Counted from the first letter of the stretch, positions 24,886 to 33,796 are shown. The stretch is 64,000 nt of DNA from an uncultured Clostridia bacterium (GCA_934647235.1 CAKUFG010000008.1:1-64000), one strand, 5' to 3'. Notes: a model not told the origin generated them from the sequence alone. Translations and numbers: made by a program.

Positions 24886-26190
24886 ATGGGCAAGGCAAAG
24901 CATCTGATCGTCATTTCGGAAGACGCCATGGTTTACGAGGATCTGCAAACCCTGCGTCAGCTGCCCAGCTTTGGCAGCATCTGGGATAAGTGCGCGTTCG
25001 TCGATCGCGTGCGCTCGGTGTATCCCACCATCACCTATCCCAACCACACCAGCATGCGCACCGGCGCGTACTGCGGCAAGCACGGCATCATCAACAACGA
25101 GCAGACCATCCTGGGCGAATTGTCCTCCAACTGGGAGTTTTTCAATTCCTCCGTCAAGGTAGGCGATATCTTTGACGCGGCCAAGCAGGCCGGCATGACC
25201 ACCGCCGCCGTTTTCTGGCCGGTTACGGGCAAGCACCCCAATATCGATTATCTGGTAGACGAGTATTGGCCGCAGACCCCCGAGGAAACCACGCTGGAGT
25301 GCTTCGCCGCTTCCGGCTCCTCGCCCGAGGTGCTTGAAAAGATCGTCAAGCCCAACATGCACCTGGTGGACGGCATGCACCGCAAGCATCCGCAGGGCGA
25401 CCTGTTTGTAAACGCCTGCGCCTGCGCGATGATCCGCGAGTTCAAGCCCGGCCTGCTGATGATCCATCCCGCCAACATCGACGCCTATCGCCATCAGACC
25501 GGCATCTTCTCCACCAAGGTCACCCATGCCCTGCATGAGGTGGATCTGTGGCTGGGCGAGCTGCTCAAGGCCGTCAAGGACGCGGGCATCGAGAACGATA
25601 CCGATATCTTCATCGTCAGCGACCATGGCCAGATCAACATCACCCGCGTGATCGCCATCAACGCTCTGCTGGCTGAGCGTGGCCTGATCACCGTGGGCGC
25701 GGACGGCGAGGTGGCCGACTATGTGGCCATTTCCAAGTCCACCGGCCTGTCCGCTCAGATTTATCTGAAGCATCCCGAAAACAGGGCCGATTATGATAAG
25801 ACCTACGCGATCCTCAAGGAAATGTGCGACGACGGCCTGTATGGCTTCTCCCGCGTGTATACCGCCGAGGAGGTCATGGCGGAGGAAGGCCTGAGCGGCA
25901 AGTTCTCCTTCGTCATCGAGACCGACGATTATTCTTCCTTTAATAATGACTGGCGGCGCCCCTTCGTGCGCCCGGCCACCAACAGCGATTACAAGTTTGG
26001 CCGCGCCACCCATGGCCACAATCCCGATAAGGGCCCGCAGCCCACGCTGCTGGCCTTCGGCCCGGATATCAAGCCCGGCGTGCATGTGGCGCGCCGCCCC
26101 ATCGTGGATGAAGCGCCCACCTACGCCAGGATTCTGGGCGTGGATCTGCCCGATGCCGATGGCAAGGCCATTGACGAGATTCTCATTTAA
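24886..26190 (+). CDS. Type I phosphodiesterase / nucleotide pyrophosphatase-like enzyme
   Basis: This 434-residue alkaline-phosphatase-superfamily enzyme splits phosphodiesters, or possibly phosphonoacetate-like compounds. All metal ligands of the NPP fold are visible: Asp13 (ISEDA), nucleophile Thr50 in T-Y-P-N-H, Asp and His in IDAYRHQTG, SDHG, and GHNP near the C-terminus. There is no signal peptide, so it acts on imported material. The start at 24886 follows AAGGAGG; an upstream ATG inside the kinase end is less likely. It is last in the kinase operon and next to the binding-protein genes. Confidence 0.9.
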   Translation: MGKAKHLIVISEDAMVYEDLQTLRQLPSFGSIWDKCAFVDRVRSVYPTITYPNHTSMRTGAYCGKHGIINNEQTILGELSSNWEFFNSSVKVGDIFDAAKQAGMTTAAVFWPVTGKHPNIDYLVDEYWPQTPEETTLECFAASGSSPEVLEKIVKPNMHLVDGMHRKHPQGDLFVNACACAMIREFKPGLLMIHPANIDAYRHQTGIFSTKVTHALHEVDLWLGELLKAVKDAGIENDTDIFIVSDHGQINITRVIAINALLAERGLITVGADGEVADYVAISKSTGLSAQIYLKHPENRADYDKTYAILKEMCDDGLYGFSRVYTAEEVMAEEGLSGKFSFVIETDDYSSFNNDWRRPFVRPATNSDYKFGRATHGHNPDKGPQPTLLAFGPDIKPGVHVARRPIVDEAPTYARILGVDLPDADGKAIDEILI

Positions 26191-26227
26191 TCTCAGCTTT
26201 TCAATCACAATCAAACACAATCAATCA

Positions 26228-26264
26228 AAATGCAGGGGAAGGCATGCTTTTCCCTGCATTTTTG
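26228..26264 (+). terminator. Intrinsic terminator after the phosphodiesterase
   Basis: Arms 26228-26237 and 26252-26261 form a 10-bp stem extended inside the loop, followed by TTTTTG. It separates the enzyme operon from the binding-protein genes. Confidence 0.8.
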
Positions 26265-26307
26265 TTCAATATGGCATCCATTATGCACAAATGATGCAAA
26301 ATTCTTC

Positions 26308-26336
26308 TTGACGATGCCGCTTTTGTTGGGTATAAT
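26308..26336 (+). promoter_or_regulatory. Strong sigma-A promoter before the first binding-protein gene
   Basis: TTGACG (26308-26313) and TATAAT (26331-26336) are 17 bp apart. The leader to the start codon is about 140 nt. Confidence 0.85.
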
Positions 26337-26481
26337 TTGTTTAATCCGATCAATAACCGGCCTTTGATTCCAGGTTTTGCAACGGTTCAAGTGCAAAATG
26401 ATCATTCCCGCGCGCGTTCCTGTGTTCTTTATTTTCCCAGCAAGTGGAAAATCAAGATAAACAATAAAGGAGGAAAACTGC

Positions 26482-27795
26482 ATGAAGAAACTCGTAGCCT
26501 TTGCCCTGGCGCTGATCATGGTTCTGGCGCTGGCCGGCACCGCTCTGGCTTACAGCCCTGAAAAGCCCATCAAAATCCTGTTCTGGCACACCCGCGGCGC
26601 GGGCGCTCAGCAGGAAACCGTTGATTATCAGATCAATCAGTTCAACGCCACCGTCGGCAAGGAAAAGGGCATCGAAGTAGAAGGCGTTTTCATGGGCGGT
26701 TATGCCGATATCATGACCAAGATGCAGCTGGCCTCCCAGTCCGGCGCTCAGCCCGTTGTGGCAGTGCTGGGCAATACCCGCGTGTCCATCATGGTGGACG
26801 ACGGCATCATCGAGGATATGATGCCCTACGCCAAGCGCGATAACTTCAACCTGGACAACTTCTTCACCTCCATGCTCAACGTGCCCGGCAACGACGAAGA
26901 GCAGCTGCATTCCCTGCCCTACATCAAGTCCACCCCCGTCCTGTACTACAACAAGACCATGGCGGATGCGAAGGGCCTGACCGCCCCCACCAGCGTAGAA
27001 GAGTTTGAGGCTTTTGCCAAGGCTATGCACGAAGTGGACGAAAACGGCGAAGTCAAGGTCTGGGGCTTCGAGTGCGTAAACGACTTTACCTATTATCAGG
27101 GCGCTTTCCTGTGGCAGATCGACAAGCCCCTGTGGACCGCTGAAGGCAAGTCCCCCGCTCTGGCGGAAGACGGCATGCTCAGGATCCTGTCCGACTGGCG
27201 CCGCTGGGTGGACGAGGGCTGGTGCCGCCCCTTCGACAGCACCAATGCCAGCGGCACCATGACCGACCTGTTCTATCAGGGCAAGCTGGGCTGCTTCTGG
27301 AACAGCTGCGCCTCCATGGCCAACGTGACCAAGTTCTCCAAGGAAGCCGGCTTCGAGCTGGGCGTCGCCAACCTGACCCAGTATAACCTGGACAACAAGG
27401 TTGTGCCCATCGGCGGCGGCAACATCGGCCTGATGAAGACCTTCAACACCGAAGAACAGCTCAACGCCGGTTGGGAATTCATCAAGTTCCTCTTCACCGA
27501 CGAAATGGTCGCCTACAACGCCATCAATTCCGGCTATCTGCCCACCACCAAGAGCGTGGCCGACAGCGAAGCTATGAAGGCCTTCTGGGCCGAGAACCCC
27601 AACTGGAAGCTGCCCTACGATCAGGTGGATTGGGGCATCGAGCAGGCTTATCCCTACTTCGAGGGCAACAGCGAGCTCAAGACCAACATCCAGGGCGCCG
27701 TCTCCCTGCTGATTCAGCAGCGCAACATCACCGCCGAGGAAGCGGTAGAGCAGATCAAGCAGGACAACGAGCATCTGTTCGAAAACGGCTTCTGA
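26482..27795 (+). CDS. Extracellular solute-binding protein 1 (UgpB-like)
   Basis: This 437-residue protein captures the substrate for the importer encoded downstream. The signal peptide (MKKLVAFALALIMVLALAGTALA) ends in A-L-A with no lipobox Cys. The mature part opens with IKILFWHTRGAG, and near the end has PIGGGNIGLMK and WEFIKFLFTDEMVAYNAINSGYLPTT, the pattern of UgpB-type binding proteins for glycerol-3-phosphate and related compounds. It is the first of three tandem paralogues. AAAGGAGG precedes the start. Confidence 0.92.
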   Translation: MKKLVAFALALIMVLALAGTALAYSPEKPIKILFWHTRGAGAQQETVDYQINQFNATVGKEKGIEVEGVFMGGYADIMTKMQLASQSGAQPVVAVLGNTRVSIMVDDGIIEDMMPYAKRDNFNLDNFFTSMLNVPGNDEEQLHSLPYIKSTPVLYYNKTMADAKGLTAPTSVEEFEAFAKAMHEVDENGEVKVWGFECVNDFTYYQGAFLWQIDKPLWTAEGKSPALAEDGMLRILSDWRRWVDEGWCRPFDSTNASGTMTDLFYQGKLGCFWNSCASMANVTKFSKEAGFELGVANLTQYNLDNKVVPIGGGNIGLMKTFNTEEQLNAGWEFIKFLFTDEMVAYNAINSGYLPTTKSVADSEAMKAFWAENPNWKLPYDQVDWGIEQAYPYFEGNSELKTNIQGAVSLLIQQRNITAEEAVEQIKQDNEHLFENGF

Positions 27796-27836
27796 TTCGA
27801 TATTGAAGCTGCACATTTGATCAATCTGAACGTGCT

Positions 27837-27868
27837 GCATGCGGTGGCCTTCACTGCCGCATGCGGCA
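27837..27868 (+). terminator. Terminator-like hairpin after binding protein 1
   Basis: GCATGCGG at 27837-27844 pairs with CCGCATGC at 27857-27864, followed by GGCATTTT. It would end or reduce the transcript between paralogues 1 and 2. Confidence 0.55.
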
Positions 27869-27916
27869 TTTTGGGTGAATTGGCAAAAATTTTTCCGAAA
27901 AACCGTGCAAAACGTA

Positions 27917-27965
27917 TTGACGAAGCGGAATTATTCAGCTATAATTTGATTATTCCAAACAACCA
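27917..27965 (+). promoter_or_regulatory. Strong sigma-A promoter before the second binding-protein gene, with operator-like motif
   Basis: TTGACG (27917-27922) and TATAAT (27940-27945) are 17 bp apart. AAACAACCA at 27957-27965 is the reverse complement of the core of the inverted repeat at 21025-21043, at a similar distance below the -10 box. Confidence 0.75.
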
Positions 27966-28081
27966 CTGTTAAAGTTAACACGTCGTTGTGGCCGCATTTT
28001 CGTCATTCACATTTTGCGCATTCTCCATGTTTCCCATGCGAACAGGCCGTTCGCTTGTAATTAAAAAAAGGAGAAGATACG

Positions 28082-29371
28082 ATGAAAAAGCGCATTTCTC
28101 TCGTCCTGGCCCTGATGATGCTCCTGTCCCTGTGCAGCTTCGCCCGCGCGGAGCAGGAACCCCTGCACATTGAGTTCTGGCACACCCGCGGCAGCGGCGC
28201 CAACTACGAGGTGCTCAAAAACTCCGTGGATACCTTCAACGCCACCATCGGCAAGGAAAAAGGCATCTTTGTAGAAGAAGTTTTCCAGGGCAGCTACGCC
28301 GACATCGTGCCCAAGCTGGAAATGGCCTCTCAGTCCGACGATATGCCCGCCGTGGGCGTTACCAGCGGCGTGCGTGCCTCCATCCTGCTGGATGACGGCC
28401 TGCTGGCCGATATGGCCCCCTATGCGGCCAAGACCGGCTTTGACTTCAGCGTCTTCTTCGATTCCCTGCTGGATGTGCCCGGCAACGAGAACGGCGAAAT
28501 CCGCTCCCTGCCCTATGTGCGCTCCACCCCCGTTTTCTACTATAACAAGACCATGGCCGACGCGAAGGGCCTGAAGGCCCCCGAAACCGTGGCCGAGCTG
28601 GAAGCCTTCGCCAAGGCCCTGCACACCTATGACCCCGCTACCGGCGATGGCTGCTGGGGCTTTGAGCTGCTCAACGACACCACCTACCTGCAGGGCTCCT
28701 TCCTGTGGCAGCTGGGCCAGCCCCTGGTTGGCGAAGGCGGCACCGCTCCCTGCCTGGAGGGCTCGCTGCTCAGGCTGTTCACCGACTGGACCCGTTGGAT
28801 CGACGAGGGCTGGTGCCGCCCCTTCGATAGCACTGGCGCGCAGAACACCGCGACCGAAATGTTCTACCAGGGCAAGCTGGCCTGCTTCGTGGCCTCCTGC
28901 GGCTCCCTGTCCAACGTCTACAAGTATTCCACCGAAGCCGGCATCGAGCTGGGCGTATCCTTCTATCCCACCTATGATATCGACAACCGCGCGGTATCCA
29001 TCGGCGGCGGCAACATCATCCTGATGGCCGGCAACAGCGAAGAAGTGACCAGCGCCGGCTGGGAATTCATCCAGTTCCTCATGAGCGACGAAATGGTTGC
29101 GGCCGAGGCCATCGGCTCCGGTTATCTGCCCACCACCAAGACCGTGGAAACCAACGAAACCATGGCCAAGTTCTGGGAAGAGAACCCCCTGTTCAAGGTT
29201 GCCTATGATCAGCTGGCCTGGGGCCACTGCGAGGAAACCCCCATGTTCCTGGATCGCACCGAGTTCAAGACCAACGTGTCCAACGTGACCTCTCAGCTCA
29301 TCCAGGAGCGCAACATCACCCCCGAGCAGGCTATCGAGCAGATCAAGAGCATCAGCGCTCACCTGTTCTAA
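28082..29371 (+). CDS. Extracellular solute-binding protein 2 (UgpB-like)
   Basis: This 429-residue paralogue has a signal peptide ending FARA before EQEPLHIEFWHTRGSG. A Cys lies in LSLC, but Leu at -1 makes a poor lipobox. It shares the blocks LPYVRSTPVFYYNKTMADAKGL, GGGNIILM and EFIQFLMSDEMVAAEAIGSGYLPTT with its neighbours. It has its own strong promoter, so it can be made apart from paralogue 1. AAAAGGAG precedes the start. Confidence 0.92.
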   Translation: MKKRISLVLALMMLLSLCSFARAEQEPLHIEFWHTRGSGANYEVLKNSVDTFNATIGKEKGIFVEEVFQGSYADIVPKLEMASQSDDMPAVGVTSGVRASILLDDGLLADMAPYAAKTGFDFSVFFDSLLDVPGNENGEIRSLPYVRSTPVFYYNKTMADAKGLKAPETVAELEAFAKALHTYDPATGDGCWGFELLNDTTYLQGSFLWQLGQPLVGEGGTAPCLEGSLLRLFTDWTRWIDEGWCRPFDSTGAQNTATEMFYQGKLACFVASCGSLSNVYKYSTEAGIELGVSFYPTYDIDNRAVSIGGGNIILMAGNSEEVTSAGWEFIQFLMSDEMVAAEAIGSGYLPTTKTVETNETMAKFWEENPLFKVAYDQLAWGHCEETPMFLDRTEFKTNVSNVTSQLIQERNITPEQAIEQIKSISAHLF

Positions 29372-29430
29372 TCCACCGCTCCGCACGCAGACGACAGTCT
29401 GCTGCAAATAAAAAGGAGGAGAAAACCAAA

Positions 29431-30726
29431 ATGAAGAAGCTCGTATCTCTTGCTCTCGCGCTGATCATGGTGCTGTCCCTGTGCAGCTTCGCCAGCGCTG
29501 AAGAACCCACCCTGGTTCGTTTCTGGCACAACCGTTCCTCGGGCGCCAACCTGGAAGCCTGCGAGAAGGCTGTTGACGAATTCAACAACACCATCGGCAA
29601 GGAAAAGAACATCCATGTAGAACCCACCTACATCGGCGGCTATCCCGAGCTGTACTCCAAGTGCCAGCTGGCCAGCCAGACGGACGAAGTTCCCACCGTG
29701 GCTGTGTTTGGCAACACCTACATCGTCAGCCTGCTCGAGGATGAGCTGCTGGCCGATATGGCTCCCTACGCCGAAAAGACCGGCTTCGATGTAAACAACC
29801 TGCTCGACTGCTTCCAGCAGATCGAAGGCAACACCGACGGCCACCTCTACTCCCTGCCCTACGTTCGCTCCACCCCCGTCCTGTACTACAACAAGACCAT
29901 GGCGGATGCGAAGGGCCTGACTGCCCCCGACACCCTGGCCGACCTGGAAGCCTTCGCCCGCGCTCTGACTGAAAAGAACGAAAACGGCGAAACCACCGTG
30001 TACGGCTTCGAGCTGCTGAAGGACTTCGGCTACATCAACGCTGCCTGGCTGTGGGAAATGGGCGAGCCCATGCTGTCCACCGAAGGCACCTCTCCCGCTC
30101 TGGATGGCACCTCCATGCTCAATCACCTGACCTGGTGGCGCAACCTGGTTGACGAAGGCATCTGCCGTCCCTACGACAGCACGCATGCCTCTACCGTTGC
30201 CGCTGAAATGCTGGTTCAGGGCAAGCTGGGCTGCTACATCGCTTCCTCCGGTACCATGAAGAACCTGCTCAAGAGCATGACCGAAGCTGGCTACGAGCTG
30301 GGCGTTGCGTATCAGCCTTCCTACGATCCCTCCAAGCGCACCTGCGAAGTGGGCGGCGGCCAGCTGACCCTGATGGCCACCGGCAACGATGAGAAGACCC
30401 TGGCTGCCGGCTGGGAGTTCCTGCAGTTCCTGATGAGCGACGAGCAGGTGTACAACAACTCCATGGCTACCGGCTATCTGCCTGTCACCAAGTCCGTTGC
30501 TAACTATGACAAGATGCAGGCCTTCTGGGCGGAAAACCCCACCTATAAGGTTCCCTTCGAGCAGATGATGAACTACGGCGTATGCCAGGAATACCCCACC
30601 TTCGCCGACCTGCAGGAGTTCATCGTGAACATCCAGGAGCAGGGCGACTACCTGATCCAGGAAAAGAGCATCACCCCCGAGCAGGCTGTTGAGCAGATCA
30701 AGACCAACACTTCCATGCTCTTCTAA
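29431..30726 (+). CDS. Extracellular solute-binding protein 3 (UgpB-like)
   Basis: This 431-residue paralogue has a signal peptide ending ASA before EEPTLVRFWHNRSSG. It starts 59 nt after paralogue 2 without a visible promoter, so it is probably read from the same transcript. Conserved blocks include SLPYVRSTPVLYYNKTMADAKGL, VGGGQLTLMA and WEFLQFLMSDEQVYNNSMATGYLP. A stretch of 53 nt is identical to paralogue 1. AAAAGGAGGAG precedes the start. Confidence 0.92.
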   Translation: MKKLVSLALALIMVLSLCSFASAEEPTLVRFWHNRSSGANLEACEKAVDEFNNTIGKEKNIHVEPTYIGGYPELYSKCQLASQTDEVPTVAVFGNTYIVSLLEDELLADMAPYAEKTGFDVNNLLDCFQQIEGNTDGHLYSLPYVRSTPVLYYNKTMADAKGLTAPDTLADLEAFARALTEKNENGETTVYGFELLKDFGYINAAWLWEMGEPMLSTEGTSPALDGTSMLNHLTWWRNLVDEGICRPYDSTHASTVAAEMLVQGKLGCYIASSGTMKNLLKSMTEAGYELGVAYQPSYDPSKRTCEVGGGQLTLMATGNDEKTLAAGWEFLQFLMSDEQVYNNSMATGYLPVTKSVANYDKMQAFWAENPTYKVPFEQMMNYGVCQEYPTFADLQEFIVNIQEQGDYLIQEKSITPEQAVEQIKTNTSMLF

Positions 30727-30749
30727 TCCACAGGATTTCTTAAAAAACA

Positions 30750-30775
30750 GGCGGGGAGGCACACGCCTCCCCGCC
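30750..30775. promoter_or_regulatory. Perfect GC hairpin between binding protein 3 and the ATPase
   Basis: Arms 30750-30760 and 30765-30775 pair over 11 bp with an ACAC loop. The A-tract lies 5' (30742-30747) and no T run follows on the plus strand. So it is not a standard terminator for this operon, though it would be one for antisense transcripts. It may protect the 3' end of the binding-protein mRNA. Confidence 0.7.
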
Positions 30776-30815
30776 CTCCGATTATATTAACTATCTACGT
30801 CAGGGGGAAACAGCA

Positions 30816-31868
30816 GTGGCTGAAATTCAATTTGTTAAAGTTACCAAGGCATTTGGCAGCAACAAGGTTATCGAAGATCTGGATCTGACCATCCAGGATG
30901 GCAAATTTACCGTGCTGGTCGGCGCGTCCGGCTGCGGCAAAACCACGCTGCTGCGCATGATCGCCGGTATCGGCCCGGCTACCAGCGGCCATGTGCTGAT
31001 GGATGGCAAGGACATTACCGACCTTGACCCCGCCAAGCGCGATATCGCCATGGTGTTCCAGAACTACGCCATTTACCCGACCATGACCGTAAAGGAAAAC
31101 ATCGAGTTTGGCCTGAAAAACCGCAAGATTCCCAAGGAAGAACGCGAAAAGCTGATTAAAGAATACGCGGCCGTCGTAGGCCTGACCGACTATCTGGATC
31201 GCAAGCCTGGCACGCTGTCCGGCGGCCAGCGCCAGCGCATCGCCCTGGCCCGCGCCATGGTAAAGAAGCCCAAGGTGTTCCTGATGGACGAACCGCTGTC
31301 CAACCTGGACGCCAAGCTGCGCGTGGCCATGCGTACCGAATTGATTGAAATGCACAACCGCCTGAAGACCACCTTCATCTATGTTACCCATGACCAGACC
31401 GAGGCCATGGCCATGGCGGATCAGATTGTGCTGATGGATAAAGGCAAGATCATGCAGGAGGCCTCTCCCGAGGTGATCTACCACGACCCCAACAACGCCT
31501 TCACCGCGCAGTTTATCGGCACCCCGCCGATGAACATCCTGCCCATAGGCGAGGATAAGCTGGGCTTCCGCCCCGAGCGCGTGCAGCTGGGCACCCAGCG
31601 CCTGGAGGGCGTTCCCTTTGCCCGCAAGGGCCATATCCTGACCCGCGAAATGCTGGGCAGCGAAACCACCTATAAGATTCAGATGGGCGACGAGGCCATC
31701 ATGGTCAAGTCCCCGGACGATACCTTCCAGTACGATCAGGACGTGGTGCTCTCCGTGCGCGCGGACGATCTGTACTTCTTTGACAAGGACGGCCAGCGCA
31801 TCCGCCGCGGCGATGTGAGCAATTACGACCAGTATATCCAGCGCGCGGGAGGAAACAACAATGCCTAA
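30816..31868 (+). CDS. ABC transporter ATPase, MsmX/UgpC type
   Basis: This 350-residue ATPase drives the sugar-type importer. Walker A GASGCGKTT (residues 36-44), the signature LSGGQRQRIALARAM, Walker B VFLMDEPLSNLDA, and a C-terminal TOBE-type regulatory region are all present. The start is a GTG at 30816 after AGGGGGAAA. It overlaps the next permease gene by 8 bp. ATPases of this type are often shared, so it could also power the importer at 13-16.6 kb, which has none. Confidence 0.93.
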   Translation: MAEIQFVKVTKAFGSNKVIEDLDLTIQDGKFTVLVGASGCGKTTLLRMIAGIGPATSGHVLMDGKDITDLDPAKRDIAMVFQNYAIYPTMTVKENIEFGLKNRKIPKEEREKLIKEYAAVVGLTDYLDRKPGTLSGGQRQRIALARAMVKKPKVFLMDEPLSNLDAKLRVAMRTELIEMHNRLKTTFIYVTHDQTEAMAMADQIVLMDKGKIMQEASPEVIYHDPNNAFTAQFIGTPPMNILPIGEDKLGFRPERVQLGTQRLEGVPFARKGHILTREMLGSETTYKIQMGDEAIMVKSPDDTFQYDQDVVLSVRADDLYFFDKDGQRIRRGDVSNYDQYIQRAGGNNNA

Positions 31869-32790
31869 AACCACGCTTGCGCAGGCGCAGACCGATCTGC
31901 GGCGCAGGAACAAGATCCGCAGCACCCTGGGCTCCTGGGCCATGGTGTTCCCGGCCATTCTGTTCCTGTGCGTGTTCACGCTCTACCCCATGTTCAACCT
32001 GGTTCAGATCAGTATGTACAGGGGCAACGCGGCCAACGCCTACAAAAAATACATCGGCCTTGAAAACTATCGTCAGCTGCTGTTTGTGCGCCGCGAGTTT
32101 TTGATCGCCCTGAAAAACACTGCTTACTACACCTTCATCCACATGTTCCTGCTGATTGCCCTGGCGGTTATCTTCGCCGTGTGGCTGCAGAAGGATCGTA
32201 AGATCAACAACTTTGCCCAGACGGCCTTCTTCGTGCCCCACCTGGTAGCTTCCGTATCCTGCGCCTTTATCTGGAGCTGGATTTTTTCCACCGATACCAG
32301 CGGCCTGATGAACTCCTTCCTGCGCTTGTTTGGCGCCCCGGCCAAGAACTGGCTGGGTTCTACCAGCACGGCCATGAACTGCGTAATCGTGATGAACACG
32401 TGGAAGAGCATCGGCTACTACGCGCTGATCATCCTGTCGGCCCTGAAGGCCATCCCGGCGGAGATTTATGAGGCCGCGCGCCTGGACTCCTCCTCCACGG
32501 TGAAGACCTTCTTCAAGATCACCCTGCCCATGCTGAGTCCGCAGCTGTTCATGCTGCTGATCACCATCACCACGGGCTCCTTCAAGGTGTTCGATTCCAT
32601 CCGCATCATGACCAACGGCGGCCCCGGCACCTCCACCCAGGTGCTGTGCATGTTCATCTATGAGTTTGCGTTCAACCGCAACAACTCCCTGGGCATGGGC
32701 GCTGCCGGCGGCGTTATGCTGATGCTGATCCTGATCCTGATCACGCTGTTCGACTTCAAGGGTCTGGAAAAGAAAGTACATTATCAGTAA
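31861..32790 (+). CDS. Sugar ABC transporter permease 1 (UgpA/MsmF-like)
   Basis: This 309-residue membrane protein has six helices, the first at about residues 26-46 (MVFPAILFLCVFTLYPMFNL). The ATPase-contact loop is EAARLDSSSTVKTFFKITLP, with Ser where Gly is usual. It overlaps the ATPase gene by 8 bp and is followed after 12 nt by its partner. Confidence 0.93.
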   Translation: MPKTTLAQAQTDLRRRNKIRSTLGSWAMVFPAILFLCVFTLYPMFNLVQISMYRGNAANAYKKYIGLENYRQLLFVRREFLIALKNTAYYTFIHMFLLIALAVIFAVWLQKDRKINNFAQTAFFVPHLVASVSCAFIWSWIFSTDTSGLMNSFLRLFGAPAKNWLGSTSTAMNCVIVMNTWKSIGYYALIILSALKAIPAEIYEAARLDSSSTVKTFFKITLPMLSPQLFMLLITITTGSFKVFDSIRIMTNGGPGTSTQVLCMFIYEFAFNRNNSLGMGAAGGVMLMLILILITLFDFKGLEKKVHYQ

Positions 32791-32802
32791 GGAAAGGAGG
32801 TT

Positions 32803-33663
32803 ATGGACAAAATGAAGGATCTTCAAATCAAGCGCCGCTTCAAGAATTACCTGCCCAACCTGGTCAGCGATATTCTCAAGCTCATCTGCGTTATCATCTT
32901 CGTGTTCCCCTTCTACTGGATGTTCATTACCGCCTTTAAGACCTATAATGAAGCCATCCTGACCCCGCCCACCCTGTGGCCGCGCAATTTCACCTTCCAG
33001 AGCTTTATTGACATCGTCAATATGGAAATCAGCTTCGGCAGGTTCGCCTTCAACAGCGTGGTCGTCACCGCGTCCATCATCGTGATGCAGCTGCTCATCA
33101 TGGTGCCCGCCGCCTACGCCTTCGCCAAGCGCAAGTTCTTCGGCAAGGGCCTGTGCTGGTCCATCGTGCTGGTAGCCTTCATGATCCCTGGCCAGGTGAC
33201 TTACATCCCCATCTACCTGATGATGGCCAAGGCCCGCATGATCAACTCCCTCTGGCCGCAGATTCTGCCCTTCGCCACTAACTCCTTCGGTATCTTCATG
33301 CTGCGCCAGGCCTTCAAGCAGATTCCCGACGAGCTGGTTGAATCCGCCCGCCTGGATAACGCCAGCGAGCTGCAGATCATGACGCGCATCATGCTGCCCA
33401 TGGCCAAGTCCTCCATGGTTACCATCGCCATGTTCTCCTTCGTCAGCCACTGGAACGCTTACTTCTGGCCGTTGGTCATGACCAACAACGATAAGTACCG
33501 CCCCCTGACCATGTATATTGAAAAGATCAAGGACGCCGAGTACGGCCTGATCTGGAACAACATCATGGCCGCCAACGTCATCCTGGTGGTGCCGGTGCTG
33601 ATCGTGTTCCTGTTCGCCAGCAAAAAGATTATCAAAGCCTTTGCCTATAACGGCATGAAATAA
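32803..33663 (+). CDS. Sugar ABC transporter permease 2 (UgpE/MsmG-like)
   Basis: This 286-residue membrane protein pairs with permease 1. Six helices are visible, the first in LICVIIFVFPFYWMFITAFK, and the contact loop is ESARLDNASELQIMTRIMLP. AAGGAGG lies 2 nt before the ATG at 32803 and 11 nt before a second ATG at 32812, so the true start may be the second (283 residues). Confidence 0.93.
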   Translation: MDKMKDLQIKRRFKNYLPNLVSDILKLICVIIFVFPFYWMFITAFKTYNEAILTPPTLWPRNFTFQSFIDIVNMEISFGRFAFNSVVVTASIIVMQLLIMVPAAYAFAKRKFFGKGLCWSIVLVAFMIPGQVTYIPIYLMMAKARMINSLWPQILPFATNSFGIFMLRQAFKQIPDELVESARLDNASELQIMTRIMLPMAKSSMVTIAMFSFVSHWNAYFWPLVMTNNDKYRPLTMYIEKIKDAEYGLIWNNIMAANVILVVPVLIVFLFASKKIIKAFAYNGMK

Positions 33664-33696
33664 TAAGCGCACCCTGCTGATCTCCCCCGATCAGCC

Positions 33697-33724
33697 GCCC
33701 GCCGGAACGCCGGCGGGCATTTTA
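33697..33724 (+). terminator. Intrinsic terminator of the transporter operon
   Basis: Arms 33697-33705 and 33710-33718 form a 9-bp GC stem with an AACG loop, followed by ATTTTAT. It closes the 21-33.7 kb cluster. Confidence 0.85.
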
Positions 33725-33796
33725 TATTGCCGGACGGCGCGCAGTGCCTGCCTTGCCTGCGGCTGTGAAGGATTTGTAAATCTGCCTTCCCGCCGC

